This document shows, one piece after another, positions 33,113 through 45,309 of a stretch of 64,000 bases of DNA (its first letter is position 1; every line of letters begins with the position of its first letter). Both the position numbers and the translations under genes were made by a program. The notes beneath the pieces are model-generated. The model was not told the origin of the DNA and did not search any database. It saw nothing but the letters and a program-made list of their open reading frames with translations. This DNA comes from Bufo bufo (taxonomy: Eukaryota > Chordata > Amphibia > Anura > Bufonidae), in the NCBI RefSeq assembly GCF_905171765.1, contig NC_053393.1, positions 70,711,371 through 70,775,370 on the forward strand. Reading direction: 5' to 3'.

Positions 33113-34372
33113 GTGGCAGCGGCAGTTCCGATCGAAGTCCCAGCAGTGTAATGCTGGGGCTCCGATCGGTTACCATGGCAGCCAGGACGCTACTGAAGTC
33201 CTGTCTGCCATGGTCATAAGCAATGCGCTGCACAGACCTGTGAGTTACAAGAAGAAGGAGCTCCGGGCGGCCACAGCGCATGTAAGCTGCTGACTGTCAC
33301 GGCTGAGGATGGGGAAAACCCTCAGCCGTGCGATGACTGAAGATGGTGGTCGCTGCTAGGCCAGGACAGGAATCAGGGAGCAGGTCACCTCCTATTACGT
33401 CCCTAATTCTGACCCTGACTCCTAGCTGTATGAGCCGACCCTGATGGTAGGAGGGCTCATACTCCGGAACCTTGGGGTCCCTACTAGCCCTCAGGGTGGC
33501 CCTGAACTAGGAGCAGGGTAAGACGACCTGTTCCTCCTAGATACGGACGAACAGGAGTCTCACTGGCCAAGCTGCAAAGAAAGGGGAACATAAACAGCTT
33601 ATGGCAATGGCAGGTAAATGCAACTAGTACAACACCTACCTGCCACAGACACACAGCCTGGAACCCATGTACAAGTGCTGCTGTCCACAACAATACAAAC
33701 GGACACATCACACACCACACATCACACAGGAACCCAGGAAACCATAGCTGCAAAAAACAAAGAGACCAAAGCAACATCTTCATAACATCATACATAAACT
33801 TATGACCACAAGGGTGGCCCTCACTGGAGAGATGGTATAACCAGGAGGATGACTCCAGCTAACCATGGCTGAAGTACCCCTCAGACTTCTGGCTTCCAGC
33901 AGGAGCTAAATAGGCCAAGTAGCCACACCCACACACACACAAGGAAAGGAGTTAACCCTTCCATCACCAACCAGGGAAAGTGTCACTTAAAGGGAAATGC
34001 ACACACAACTAAATCCTGTGCATACCAAACAAGACAGTGAACAGATTCAACCACACCTTGCCAGAGGCAACCGCATGCTATGACAGAGAGCAGCCTAGCG
34101 ACCAGCTCCGGCTGCTACACTGCCAACCACAACATGTTGCCAGCAGCAACCACACATGAGGCAACAAACACAGAGCCCTCACCTGTGATTGAGAACAAAG
34201 AAGAAACCGCTGACAAGTGCATGCGACCAAAGAGTCACGACCATAACCATGGTCGTGACACTAACTGACCATGGCAGACAGGACTTCAGTAGCATCCTGG
34301 CTGCCATGGTAACCGATCAGAGCCCCAGCATTACACTGCTGGGACTCCGATCGGAACTACCGCTGCCACTAA
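33108..34372. mobile_element. Foldback element interrupted by a solo LTR
   Basis: Left arm 33,108-33,217 and right arm about 34,264-34,372 are inverted copies at roughly 95% identity; GGCAGCGGCAGTTCCGATCG pairs with CGATCGGAACTACCGCTGCC. Inner hairpins AGCAGTGTAATGCTGGGG and GCCATGGCAGCCAGGA lie in each arm. An LTR occupies the loop. Confidence 0.8.
33295..34260 (-). mobile_element. Solo LTR, 966 bp
   Basis: TGTCACGGCTG...GGTCGTGACA has a 7-bp TGTCACG/CGTGACA terminal repeat. CTGAC (33,290-33,294) and CTAAC (34,261-34,265) form a 5-bp TSD with one mismatch. Read on the minus strand, CTATTTAGC (about 33,910) is a TATA-like box, so minus orientation is likely. No internal retroviral or Gypsy genes. 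A related fragment sits at about 57,045-57,402. Confidence 0.75.
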
Positions 34373-34373
34373 T

Positions 34374-34835
34374 GGAGGGCGCACTGGGGGCTGATGGAGA
34401 GGCACTGACTGGGAGGCCTGGGGGCTGATGGAGAGGCACTGTGGGCTGATGGAGATGCACTGGGGGCTGGTGAGAGGCACTGGGGGCTGATGGAGAGGCA
34501 CTGGGGGCTGATGGAGAGGCACTGGGGGCTGATGGAGAGGCTACTGGGGGCTGCTATGAGGCTACTGGGGGCTGATATATGGCTATTGGGGGCTGCTATA
34601 AGGCTAATTTCGGCTGCTATGAGGCTACTGGGGGCTGCTATGAGGCTACTGGGGGCTGCTATGAGGCATGGGGCTCTTATCTGAGGTCTGATTGGGGGTC
34701 ATTCATATTGGGGTCTGAGCTGAGGTATGATCTGAGGTCTTATTGTGGTCTTATTAACATTGGGGATCTTATTGGGGCTGTTAGCTGAGGTCTGATTAAC
34801 ATTGGGGGTCTGATTGGTGTTCTGATCTGAGGTAT
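34374..34835. repeat. GGGGGCTGATGGAGAGGCAC tandem array plus satellite tail
   Basis: 21-bp units GGGCTGATGGAGAGGCACTG repeat to about 34,535, shade into ACTGGGGGCTGCTATGAGGCT units (to 34,670), then into GATCTGAGGTCTGATTGGGG sequence. The last theme is the reverse complement of the satellite in 36,156-37,228 and recurs at 55,160-55,256. Confidence 0.85.
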
Positions 34836-34910
34836 AATGAAATTTTTTTTTTTTCCGGAGCACCTTGGAGAAAAAAGGCCTCACAGTCTCCCACACTCCT
34901 TCTGCCCGGC

Positions 34911-35112
34911 CAAGCGAGCCAGCACCCCTGTGGCCAAGCCTGCCAGCACCTCTGAGGCCAAGCCTGCCAGCACCCCTGAGGCTAAGCCAGCCAGCATCCC
35001 TGAGGCCAAGCCAGCCAGCACCCCTGAGGCCAAGCCAGCCAGCACCCCTGAGGCTAAGCCAGCCAGCACCCCTGAGGCCAAGCCTGCCGGCCAAGCCTGC
35101 CGGCATCCCTGA
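34911..35112. repeat. 24-bp minisatellite, ~8 copies
   Basis: GCCAAGCCAGCCAGCACCCC followed by TGAG repeats in multiples of 24 bp, so the plus frame reads a repeating KPASTPEA octapeptide and the other frames are also open. No start context or neighbouring exon supports a protein. Confidence 0.92.
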
Positions 35113-35227
35113 GTCTTCAGAACTGTAAGTAAATTATATATAAGGGGAGCTTATAATATGAAAGAGACTAATTATATCTGAACAGACATATAGCGCAAAT
35201 TCCAGTTTTTGTTTACGTTTTATGTTG

Positions 35228-35300
35228 CACTGAATTTTCTGCAAAATATATATATATATTTTTTTATATTTTTTTTTTTGGGGGGGGGGGGGGGGTTGGG
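35228..35300. repeat. Low-complexity AT tract and poly(G)
   Basis: An ATATAT/T-rich stretch passes into an uninterrupted run of about 17 G near 35,279-35,296. It is prone to slippage and to quadruplex formation. Confidence 0.85.
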
Positions 35301-35355
35301 GTGGCAGTGGATCTTGGGTGAGTTCCCACACTTTTTTTTTTTTCCCAGGACTTGA

Positions 35356-35430
35356 CCCCTGCATAAAGGGATTGTCTCACAAAAACTATTCTACATTTTT
35401 CAACCAGCACTTGGATCTGAATAAGTTTGC
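35356..35430 (+). repeat. Dispersed repeat X, 5' fragment
   Basis: GTCTCACAAAAACTATTCTA followed by CATTTTTCAACCAGCACTTGG matches the start of copy 1 at 6486. Confidence 0.65.
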
Positions 35431-36155
35431 AATTGTGCAGGGTCCCATTGCAGAGCAGAGGTACATTGCAAAGGGGTTAAAATGTATTTTGTATGTACAT
35501 GCATTTCTGTATATTTCTGTAATAGATGTTAATACGCCGTATCAGAGGAGGAGTGAGAACAGTCTAATCAGTTCAGACCTGTCCTGTGTCAGAGCAGAAA
35601 GGACAGAGCACGTCATGTGAGAAAGCTGACAGAGGAGCCAGCCCTGGATCAGACGTCAGCCAGGGCCTGGCCAGAAAATAACTTTATTGGAAAAGTAGGC
35701 CAGAAGAAATAAAAAGAGAGAGGTGCAGAGTAGAAATTCTGTAGAGGTGAATTGCATTACAAGAAGCTTATAAACTCTACAGCTAGGCTTCAGGCACTGG
35801 GCCAGTTTACAAAAGGCAGAAATCCTGATATGCACACTGTTACACATCCCTCCAAGGATATTGTGGAAACTTAAAGGGGTTGGCCCATCTCACACATTGG
35901 TGGCATATTGCCAGGATATGCCACCAATGTCAGATAGTTATGGGTCTCACCAAAAAAGGTGCAGAGCATAGTCTGACATGAGAGTCCGCCTTGTGCTTGC
36001 ATCTTACCAGAGGAAGTGTGCACTGTCATTCCTGGATACTTATGCAAAAGTCAGCTAGAGTAGTGCAGTGTGAGAACTGCTTTAAAAGAACATTTTGACC
36101 TATTAACACCTGCCATTCTATTGCATGCTGAGAACTGTAACTGATGTGCTTGAAC
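35431..36155. other. Unassigned, with MITE family Y fragment
   Basis: 35,872-35,950 (TTGGTGGCATATTGCCAGGA...) matches one end of family Y, seen at 7600 and 51,951. The rest is unassigned. Confidence 0.45.
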
Positions 36156-37228
36156 TTACCGTATGTTTCACTCCATAAGACACACCGGACAATAAGACGC
36201 ACCTAAGATATATTTTTATCAAACCTCAGATCAGACCCCCATCAGACTCCCAAGCTCCATCAGACCTCAAATCAGACCACCATCCCACCACCCAAGCTCC
36301 ATCAGACCTCTGTATCAGACCCCTATTCCTTCTTAGACCTCAGATCAGCCCCCCATCAGACCATCAATATTCCTCAGACTTTAGATCAGACCCCCAAGCT
36401 TTATCAGATCTCAGATCAGACCCCCAAGCTACTTCAGACCTCTGTATCAGACTCTCATTCCTCCCTAGACCTCATATCAGACCCTCAAGCTCCATCAGAC
36501 CTCAGATAAGACCCCCATCAGACCCTCATTCCTCCTCAGACCTCAGATTAGACCCCCAAGCTCCATTAGACCTCAGATTAGACTCCCAAGCTCCATCAGA
36601 CCTCAGATCAGACCACCATCCCACCACCGAAGCTCCATCAGACCTTTGTATCAGACCCCTATTCCTTCTTAGACCTCAGATCAGACCCCCATCAGACCAT
36701 AAATACTCCTCAGACTTTAGACCAGACCCCCAAGCTCCATCAGATTTCAGATCAGACCCCCAAGCTACTTCAGACCTCTGTATCAGACCTCTGTATCAGA
36801 CCTTCATTCCTCCCTAGACCTCAGATCAGACCCTCAAGCTCCATCAGACCTCAGATAAGACCCCCATCAGACCCTCATTCCTCCCTAGACCTCAGATCAG
36901 ACCCCGAAGCTCCAGAAGACCTCAGATCAGACCCCCACCAGACCTCTATATCAGACCTCCATTCCTCCTCAGACCCCATTCATAACCCCATTTCTCTTTA
37001 GACCTCAGATCAGACCCCAAGCTCCATCAGACAAAAAAAATTAACTTACTTCTCTTGCTCTAGACTGCGCTGACAGTCACCCCTCCCTGGTCTTCTGCTG
37101 GCCTAGCACTGTGCTGAGACCTTCCTTAATGGAAGCAGTCACTCACATTCACACTATAAGACGCACTGCCATTTTATCCCTGCTTTTGAGAGGAAAAGGT
37201 GTGTCTTATAGTCAGAAAAATATGGTAA
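36156..37228. mobile_element. TIR element filled with CAGACC-rich satellite
   Basis: The outer ends TTACCGTATGTTTCAC..ATAAGACACACC and GGTGTGTCTTATAGTCAG..ATATGGTAA are inverted repeats of about 33 bp with some mismatches. They match a widespread ATAAGACGCACC terminus. From 36,222 to 37,030 the interior is tandem CAGACCTCAGATCAGACCCC units (about 25-50 bp; variants with CCAAGCTCCAT or TCATTCCTCC). A whole ~450-bp block of the array is duplicated. No gene. Confidence 0.8.
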
Positions 37229-37540
37229 TTATTCAGTAAAGAACCATTCTGCTATTAACCTGACTTCATTATCCCTTGCACCATTACACTGCACCGACAT
37301 CTACAGTTTTACCAAAGTACTCGGCCTTACACCTCACTGTAACCCTCAACATCAAGGGCACCTCACCTTTCACCAAGCAGTGGACCTTAAGAACCAGGGT
37401 GTGCCCCAAAGAGAACACGTGCGCACTTCCCATCACTGCATGGCCCAGGGGAGCTACAAAGTGAGTGAGTACTACGACCATCATTCCTGCTCCTATCACT
37501 CCTATAGTCTTCTTTGCTGTCCTTCTCTGGGTTGCTGCAT
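37229..37540. other. Unassigned; weak exon-like segment
   Basis: A 62-codon plus frame at 37,276-37,464 leads into AAAGTGAGTGAG, a good 5' splice-site match, but the peptide has no recognisable motif. I would not call it an exon. Confidence 0.3.
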
Positions 37541-37930
37541 TTGCATATATTTATAAATGTAGTATAGCTGCTGAGTTATTCAATAAATTCTATCTGTATA
37601 GTGCTACCTACATTATATTCTTTCTTTTATTTCTGTAACCACCTCAGTAACATCACTGAGGTGGTCGCACATGCTCAGTTCTTTCCCTCAACGGTCACCA
37701 GTCCTATCTACTGTTAGAAAATGTGACAGTTACAGGTAAAGAGCTGCAGTAGGAAAGAACCAAAGAACCCCCAAGAAAGGACACACCCCTAAGCTGCCAT
37801 CTTGAAATAAATCTAGCAGAGCAATTAGACCACGGATTAGGGGTAGCTCTGGATCTACAGTATGTGGGATACAGGGCTAGATGTAGCTTGGTCAGAAAGA
37901 GATTGTCACATACTATATGATGTCTGATTT
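37541..37930 (+). repeat. Dispersed repeat X, copy 4
   Basis: GAGTTATTCAATAAATTCTA, CTGTATAGTGCTACC, a CCACCTCAGTAACATCACTG hairpin and the end GGTCAGAAAGAGATTGTCAC are collinear with copies 2 and 3. Confidence 0.7.
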
Positions 37931-38692
37931 TTATTTTTTTCATATATTTTGAATTGTCGAATCCCTAAATGAATCAAAGCTTTCATGAAATAAAGTAATA
38001 ATTGTTCTTACAGTGATACCAGTGCACACTAATAATAATTTATCCATATTATATTGCAAGGTGCAGATGGGGACAATTTCTGAGAAGGATCTTGAATTGC
38101 TGCCACTGATTAACCATTCATGGTCATAAAAAAAAGGTGGTTATCATGCGTCCTCCTTTGCCTCTAGTCTATGTACCCTGGCAAGTGTCCACATACAGTT
38201 ATATGCTTGCAGTAATTACCCCATATATCACTGATCTTTAGCTTGAGGGCTGTATGGAGAATATCATGTGTTTGTGCAATGTTTCACTTGCTTGTAAGGC
38301 ATCAGAGCTCGTGAGCTGCTTTCCTGTAAACAGCAATGTAATCCTGCCTGCAGGAGCCTCTCACAGGCGGCCGGGGTGTCTGAGGTGACTGGTAGGCCGG
38401 CTGGCATCGGGTTGCCATATATAGAATTGGTGGCCATGTCACTGTACACCTCCTTCTCTAATCAGGGGGACGTTCTGTACCAAGATTTATGAAATCCGGA
38501 AGGGTCACATTTAGGACTCGCTAAATCTGGACTTCTGCTTATATAAAAGCAGCTATTGCACTGCTGCGGACAGCTGGGGAGTGTAGGTGGGACATAATTC
38601 CTGCAGATCAGGACAGGAACAAGTAGAAATGAATAGAATAATAATAATGCTAATGATCACTAATTATTTGTATAGGGTTCACGTAGAGCTGA
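37931..38692. other. Unassigned intergenic sequence
   Basis: No element or gene is recognised. Confidence 0.45.
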
Positions 38693-38696
38693 TTAA

Positions 38697-38965
38697 AGGG
38701 TTGTCTCACTTCAGCAAATAGCATTTATCATGTAGACACAGTTAATGCAAGGCACTTACTAATGTATTGTTATTATTCATATAGCATCCTTCGCTGACGG
38801 GATTAATTTTTCCATCACATTATACACTGCTTGTTTCCATGGTTACGACCACCCTGCAATCCATGGAAAAATGAATCCAGCCAGCAAAGGAGGCAATATG
38901 GACAATCACAATACATTAGTAAGTGCCTTGTATTAACTTTCTCTACATGATAAACAAAATATCTA
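38697..38965. mobile_element. TTAA MITE family Z
   Basis: TTAA (38,693-38,696) then AGGGTTGTCTCACTTCAGC. Arms carrying ACTAATGTATTGTTATT and AATCACAATACATTAGT fold back around CCATGGTTACGACC. The right terminus is eroded. Confidence 0.7.
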
Positions 38966-39136
38966 GGTATGTGAACATGGATGGAATATGGATTAACTGC
39001 TCGAACAAAAGACTAAAAATTAAATAAAAATTAAAATGAAAGAATAAAAATTAAAATTGACACTTTATTTTGAATCTCATTAAAAACTGTGGCTATCCAC
39101 ATTGTAGTTTCTTTTCAGGCTGGGTGCAAAGAGTAA

Positions 39137-39610
39137 GGCCTCCTGCACACGGCCGTTTTTTTTCCCCGTTTACTGGCCGTTTTTTGCGTTCTGTATACGG
39201 TTCGTATACGGAACCATTCATTTCAATGGTTCCTCAAAAAAAAACGGAATGTACTCCATATGCATTCCGTTTCCGTATTTCCGTTCCGTTTTAACATAGA
39301 ACATGTCCTATTATTGCCCGCAAATCACGTTCCGTGGCTCCATTCAAGTCAATAGGTCCGCAAAAAAAACGGAACACATACAGAAATGCATCCGTATGTC
39401 TTTCGTTTCCGTTCCGTTTTTTGCTGAACCATCTATTGAAAATGTTATGCCTAGCCCAATTTTATCTATGTAATTACTGTATACTGTATATGCCATACGG
39501 AAAAACGGAACAAAAACGGAAACACAACGGAAACAAAAAACGGAACAACGGATCCGTGAAAAACGAACCGCAAAACACTGAAAAAGCCATACGGTCGTGT
39601 GCAATAGGCC
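39137..39610. mobile_element. PIF/Harbinger-like MITE, subfamily i
   Basis: Ends GGCCTCCTGCACACGGCCG and CGGTCGTGTGCAATAGGCC are flanked by TAA (39,134-39,136 and 39,611-39,613). It aligns with 11,160-11,647 throughout, with small indels. Confidence 0.92.
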
Positions 39611-39774
39611 TAAGGAGTATCTTACTGGGACCTATCTCAGATACTCCAGTGCTCCTGTAACATCAGCTCAGTCAATCTGTAACACTGTAGCAGAGCCATA
39701 ATAGGATAAAGTAGAAGACTCAATCAGCCTATAGCGCTCTTATAGAGCCAGAAAACATAATCGGGTAGGTAAGA

Positions 39775-39880
39775 TCTACAGGTGGAAGTTACTGTCGGGA
39801 ACACATGTGCATCTCTGTCTCGCCCACCGGGCATACGGCACCTGTAGTGCTCCCGACCAGTTTAAATATCTTCTCTCACG
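39775..39880 (-). mobile_element. Distal part of a PLE-type pseudo-LTR fragment
   Basis: Once L1-B (39,892-50,277) is removed at its 11-bp TSD, this segment joins 50,289-50,468, which carries the minus-strand hammerhead motif. It reads CGTGAGAGAAGATATTTAAA on the minus strand. Assignment to a PLE rests on the ribozyme motif, not on coding sequence. Confidence 0.4.
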
Positions 39881-41505
39881 GACTCTTTTTTGTGTGTGTA
39901 ATCTCTTTTTATTATAAGAAAATTGCACATATTGATCATAAACAGAGGTGTACAACAAAGCGTATAATAACAGTGTCAGTTTATCGATACAGTATAACAC
40001 CAAAACAGCACAAACCAATATATTGTATAAATATGAATGTATCCAGTCTCACATAAGGTCAATACAGTTCTACTATGTTGACTAAAATCTTTTATCATTA
40101 CTGGGGTAATTACCCTACTTCACAGGCTGAAGGAGAACTGTGTACTCTCAGAGCAGACCGATTCATATAACAATAATGGATTGGGAAGGGAAAGGTGTGG
40201 ACCCAGATGAATGAGGAATATGATAAGTATAAGCAAATTAGACTACTATCTAGAAAGGCGAGATAGAGTTTATCTACAGACGTTAAGCACGAGAGTGAGG
40301 CATTCGTATCACCTGTCAGAGTGGGCAAGGAGTACGAACTTGTCAGAGTTCACTCATCAATGAACCTACAGCAGATGTAACAACTACAACTCTCACCTAC
40401 CGAACACAGACCAAGGAAGCATCTACCAAATTAGGGGGTGGGGCTACCATATAACGAATTTATATGCTTCTCTTTAATATGGTTCAGCCAGGGACTCAGA
40501 AAAGACTCTCTATTTTTTTTTTTTTATAATTGTATATTTATTAAAGAGTAAAGAAATGACAAAGCATATCCACAACAGATTCATGCACATTAGTACAAAG
40601 TAAGAGGTAAAACATGTAAAGCATCGTATTCACAGTAACTGAGCACTAATAGCATTCAATGATAGAAAGAGAAATGTCGAGCAATAATTTGGCAATAAAG
40701 TGCACAGAAAAAGAATAAACTATGTCTGTCTATAATCAGTCCTGTATATGTCACGGAAGGTGTACAGCAAACTAGAAGACACAAAAGGAAGATCCGGCTG
40801 ACTGGATCCAAAACTAAGGAACCAAAGGGATAGCCCTGCAACAGACCTGGCTCTCTCCCTAAACTGCTCAGCCTATGCAAAATTCTCAATGGTAGAAGAT
40901 CGCATATCCTCGTACCTCGACTGAATAACCCCTGAACACCCTATAATAGTGAGGGGACACGACCACCGGCTCCCTACACTTGATACGGAGGGAGTCAGGG
41001 TCTCCTGGGATCCAGCAAACAGGAAAATACAAATGAATAAACAAAACTTATCTGTAGAAGACTCAGTAGTAGCATCCAGCATGCATATACTCCAGGAAGT
41101 TGTATAAACCGCAAAGTGATGCAGTATGGGGAGGGATTTAAAGGGATGCAATCAGTGCAACTACATGGTAGCTGAGAGAGGCTAACGAGATGAGAAAATG
41201 AAAGCAAAACAAAAGGAACCTCAAGGAGGAGGTTCTGAAGGACGTCTGTCAGAGCTTCTCAGATGTCTGGTGTCGACAGTATAGGACCATTGAGCAGTAT
41301 ATCTCAGAACAGGAAGGCCTCGGACAGTAGGGAGGGCACCCCAAGGACCCAAGAGCCCAATGCCTCTCAAAAAGACATGCTTCGTCAAACTAATAACAAA
41401 GAGACAAGACAAACAACAAAGACAAAGACACAATGGGGAGGAGGGGGGGGAGACACATCATTCTCGCAAGATCTCTAAGCAAGATCTCTAAGGATGTCTC
41501 GCAGC

Positions 41506-44500
41506 TCAGTAATCGTCCCAGGGATCCCATATGGCATTGAAGAGTGCAATAATTTTGTCCTGAAACATAGCTGTGGAGTATTCCAGTGTTCGGACCTCTG
41601 TCACCCTAGCATACAAATCGGAGACCCTTGGTGGTTCAAGGCTTTTCCAACATCGGGGTATTAGATAACGGGCTGCCGTAAGTATCATTAGTAATAACTT
41701 AAGTGAGTGTTTTTTAACCTGACGAGGAACCACATTAAGCAGGAAGGACAGAGGGTCAGGCTGGATTTCCACTGCAAAAATATCACTCAGAAGGGTGCCT
41801 ACTCCAGTCCAGTAGGAGCGTATCTTGGGACAGTCTCAGAAGATATGGGGCAATGTACCCCTATGTAACCCGCACCTCCAGCACTCTCTCTGGGTTCATT
41901 CTATGGAGGAGGTCAGGAGTGAGATACCAGTACATCAAAATTTTATATTGGTTCTTCTGGTGTAGCACCGACATTGAGGATTTCGCTGCCCTCCTCCATA
42001 TAAGGAGCCAAAGTGTGTCCGGTAAGGTCTTCCCCAAGTATTCCTCCCACCGACCCCATGTAGGAGTGTCTCTGGACCCGCTCAGGAAAGGGGGTCATCA
42101 ATATGGAGTAGATCTCAGAAATTAGACCCTTCGCATGTACACCTTCCCTACAAAGGCGTTCAAAGGCAGTCGAGAGGGAGACTGTAACCTCCGAAAAAAT
42201 GGACTGGGCAAAGTGATTAATTTGGATATAAAAGTAATTGGAGGAGGAGGGGAGATCATACAGTATTTGGTCTGGAGGTTTGGAAACGGCAAAAGGTCCC
42301 TAGTGAAGGGGTCCACAATGTCTGCAAACCTGAACACCCCTCCATGAAACCATGGTCTCGTCGTGGGCGTGGTAAGACTAGTGGGGAGCTTAGGGTGATA
42401 CAGAAAGGAGGTCATGGCGGAGTGGGTAGAAACCAGAGGGAACCGACCGCTACATAACTGCCATAGGGATCTAGTGCAGGCCATAGGCCCTAAAAGATCC
42501 CTAACTGGCAGGGCGCCATGGGATCCTGACTATAGCATAGAGTTGGGATGTATCGGAGCCAGCCAGAGTCTTTCTATCTGCATCCAGACAGAGTACGGGT
42601 GCAGAGAAGCCCAGGCCGTGACGTAGCGTAGTTGGGCTGCCCAATAATATTTGGACAGGTCCGGTACTCCTAGCCCACCTTGGTGCTTACTCGATAGGAG
42701 GACTGACCTTGGGATTCTATGACGTCTCCCCGCCCATATGAATCAAAGGAGCTGGGATTGGGTGGATCTCAGATCCTTGAGGGGAACTACATCAGAATAG
42801 TCTGAAAGAGGTACAGAAGTTTGGGCGAGATCGTCATTTTAGTCGCGGCAATGCTTCCCAGGAGAGACAGCGGAAGAGCGTGCCACTTATCCAGAAGACC
42901 CCTGATTTCTGCATATATGCGTGGGAATTTGGCTTTATAGAGGTCCCCATATCGGGGCGTAAGATCAACACCTAAGTATCTCAAGGAATCCCTCTTCCAT
43001 TGGAAAGGGAAGTTCATCTTAAGAGAGCTCAGGGCCGCCTGAGGAACATTAAGAGGGAGGGCCTCAGTTTTATGGGTGTTGACCCTATACCCCGAGAGCT
43101 GACCAAATTCCTGTAGAATAGAGTGGAGGTTTGGTAGGGAAACATGAAGTTTGGTAAGGGTAAGAAGGATGTCGTCCGCGTATAGAGATAGCCTGAACTC
43201 CTTGTCCCTAACTTGAACACCTCTGATGTCCGGGCAGGCTCTGATTTTGGCCGCCAGGGGTTCAATACACATAGCAAATAATAGAGGAGACAAGGGGCAC
43301 CCTTGTCTCGTCCCGTTGGCAATGTGTATGGGTCGAGACTGGGCATGAGAGAGTTTGATTGTCGCTGTGGGGGGGAGTATAGGCTACGTATAGCGTGAAC
43401 GAAGGGGCCAGAAAGACTGTATGCTTGCAGAGTAGCAAAGAGGAATGGCCAGCTTAAAAGGTCAAATGCCTTCTCGGCGTCTAAACTAAGAAGAAGCGCC
43501 TGCTCCCCAGAGCGAGACGCAACATCTATCAAGTCAATGCTTCTACGTGTGTTATCAGCTCCCTGGCGGCCTGGCACAAATCCTACCTGGTCTTTATGGA
43601 TCAAGAAGGGGAGAAAAACGTTTAGTCGGGAGGCCAGTACCTTGGTATAGATCTTAAGGTCTGAGTTAAGCAGGGCAATGGGCCTGTAATTTTGGCAGTC
43701 GTGGGGGTCTTTCCCGGGTTTCGGGATCATTGTGAGGTAAGAGTGAGATATTGGCGCAGGTACTGCGTTGCCAGCTAGGAAATGATTAAAAAGGGTCACT
43801 AAGTGAGGGGTTAGTTTGGTCTTGAAAGTCTTATAATATTTATACGAAAAGCCGTCAGGTCCTGGTGATTTACCTTCAGGCAGGCGGTCAACCACTTCCC
43901 CTATCTCTTCAGGAGTAGCCGGACTGTTAAGGGTGGAGAGATCGGAGGCTGGCAGGGTAGGAAGGTGACAGGAGGTTAAGTAAGACTGGAGTGCACTGTC
44001 TCTAAGTCCCTCATCGGAGGGGGGGTCAGAGGGTAGGTTGTATAGGGCAGTGTAGTAGGCCGAGAACCCCTCTGCTATCACTCTGGGGTCATAGTGAATC
44101 GTTCCATCCGCCCCCTTAATAGCACTCGGACCCGCTTGGGGAGTGCGGTTCCTAAGTTGTCTGGCCAGTAAAGTGTGTGGTTTGTTCCCCCAGGCATAGT
44201 AACGCTGGCGTGTGTAAAGCAGTAGCTTGTTGACACGACCTAAAGCTAGACTCTTCAGTTGGGCTCTAGTGTCGATGATTCGTCTCAGTGTGCAGCGCGA
44301 GGTATAAGCAGCCATCTTGTCCTCTAGGGTTCGCAAACGGGAGGTAAGGGTCCTGACCAGAGCAACCGAGTCCTTCTTTAGTTTAGAGCTTATTGCAATA
44401 CAATGCCCCCTCATGACCGCCTTATAGGCCTCCCACAGGGGACGGATATCCCCTACTGACCCCTCATTCAGATCGAAGAAGGACTTCAGATGTTCGCGAA

Positions 44501-45309
44501 GTTTCTCCTTAGTGATGGGCTGCTTCAGAAGGGAGTCATTAAGTCTCCAGTGGCATTGGCAAACATGACCCGACCCACTACTAATGTCGACCAGCACTGG
44601 GGCGTGATCAGACCAGGTGATTTGGCCCATGTCTGCCCCCTCCAGTAACCTGAGGGTCGAGATTGTACCAAAGAAATAATCGATACGGGTGTGGGAGCTG
44701 TGTGGGGCAGAGTAAAAGGAGAAGGACCTGTCAGTGGGGTAGGTGAGACGCCAAAGGTCATACAGGGAATATTTCCGCACCAATTTACGAAAGTCCCTAG
44801 CTAAGCGCTGCTGTGTCGCGTGCACCGGCCTGCCCGGTAGAGCTAAGTGATCCATAGATTCAGAAAAAAACGCATTTAAGTCCCCGCCCAGAAGCACCAA
44901 AGGTTCCGGAGAGTCCGCTCCCTCAACAAAAACCTTGCGGAAGATTCCGCCGAGAAAGCGGATCTGCGAAGTATTTGGGGCATAAATGTTACATAAAGTA
45001 ATGGGATTATCTGCCAAGTGACCACGGAGAACAATATAACACCCCTGGCGGGTCCAGAATTGAGGATTCGATTCTGAGGGGACACTTCGCAGATATCAAG
45101 ATGGCGACCCCCGCCCTCCGACGGCAAGGAGTAGCCGAGTAAGCAATAGGGTACAAGTGAGAGGCAAAACGGAAGGAGGAGTCGCCATCAAAGTGTGTTT
45201 CCTGTAGGAACACAATGTCCGCTTTAAGGGATTTCAGTTCCAGGAGCAAGAGTTTTCTCTTGGCATTAGAGTTGAGCCCCTTGACATTGAAAGTTACGCA
45301 CCGCACCAT
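41506..45309 (-). pseudogene. L1-A ORF2: endonuclease-reverse transcriptase
   Basis: From the ATG at 45,309 the AP-endonuclease domain shows FNVKGLN, FLQETH, LLGGDLNAFF, SHTRIDYFF and WSDHAPVLVD. The RT follows with GKSPGPDGFSYKYYK, NYRPIALLN, DQVGFVPGRQ, motif A LSLDAEKAFD, motif B GTRQGCPLSPLLF and motif C YADD (about 43,180). The C-terminal CWRCG..GTLPHIF zinc-finger motif lies near 41,870. The frame breaks at about 45,055, in a 7-base homopolymer at 43,369-43,375 and near 42,790, and there are several later stops. Catalytic motifs are all present but split, so it is inactive. Ends TGA at 41,506. Confidence 0.95.

Noticed and set aside
34837..35128. Repeating KPASTPEA octapeptide, possible low-complexity protein
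   Set aside because: The unit is 24 bp (a multiple of three), so all frames stay open; there is no promoter, splice site or conserved flank.
37276..37475. Possible host exon followed by GTGAGT
   Set aside because: 62 codons without a recognisable motif, no acceptor or partner exon, and repeats on both sides.
42135..42626. Plus-strand frames at 42.1-42.6 kb
   Set aside because: Antisense to the L1-A ORF2 C-terminal region, whose minus-strand motifs are clear.
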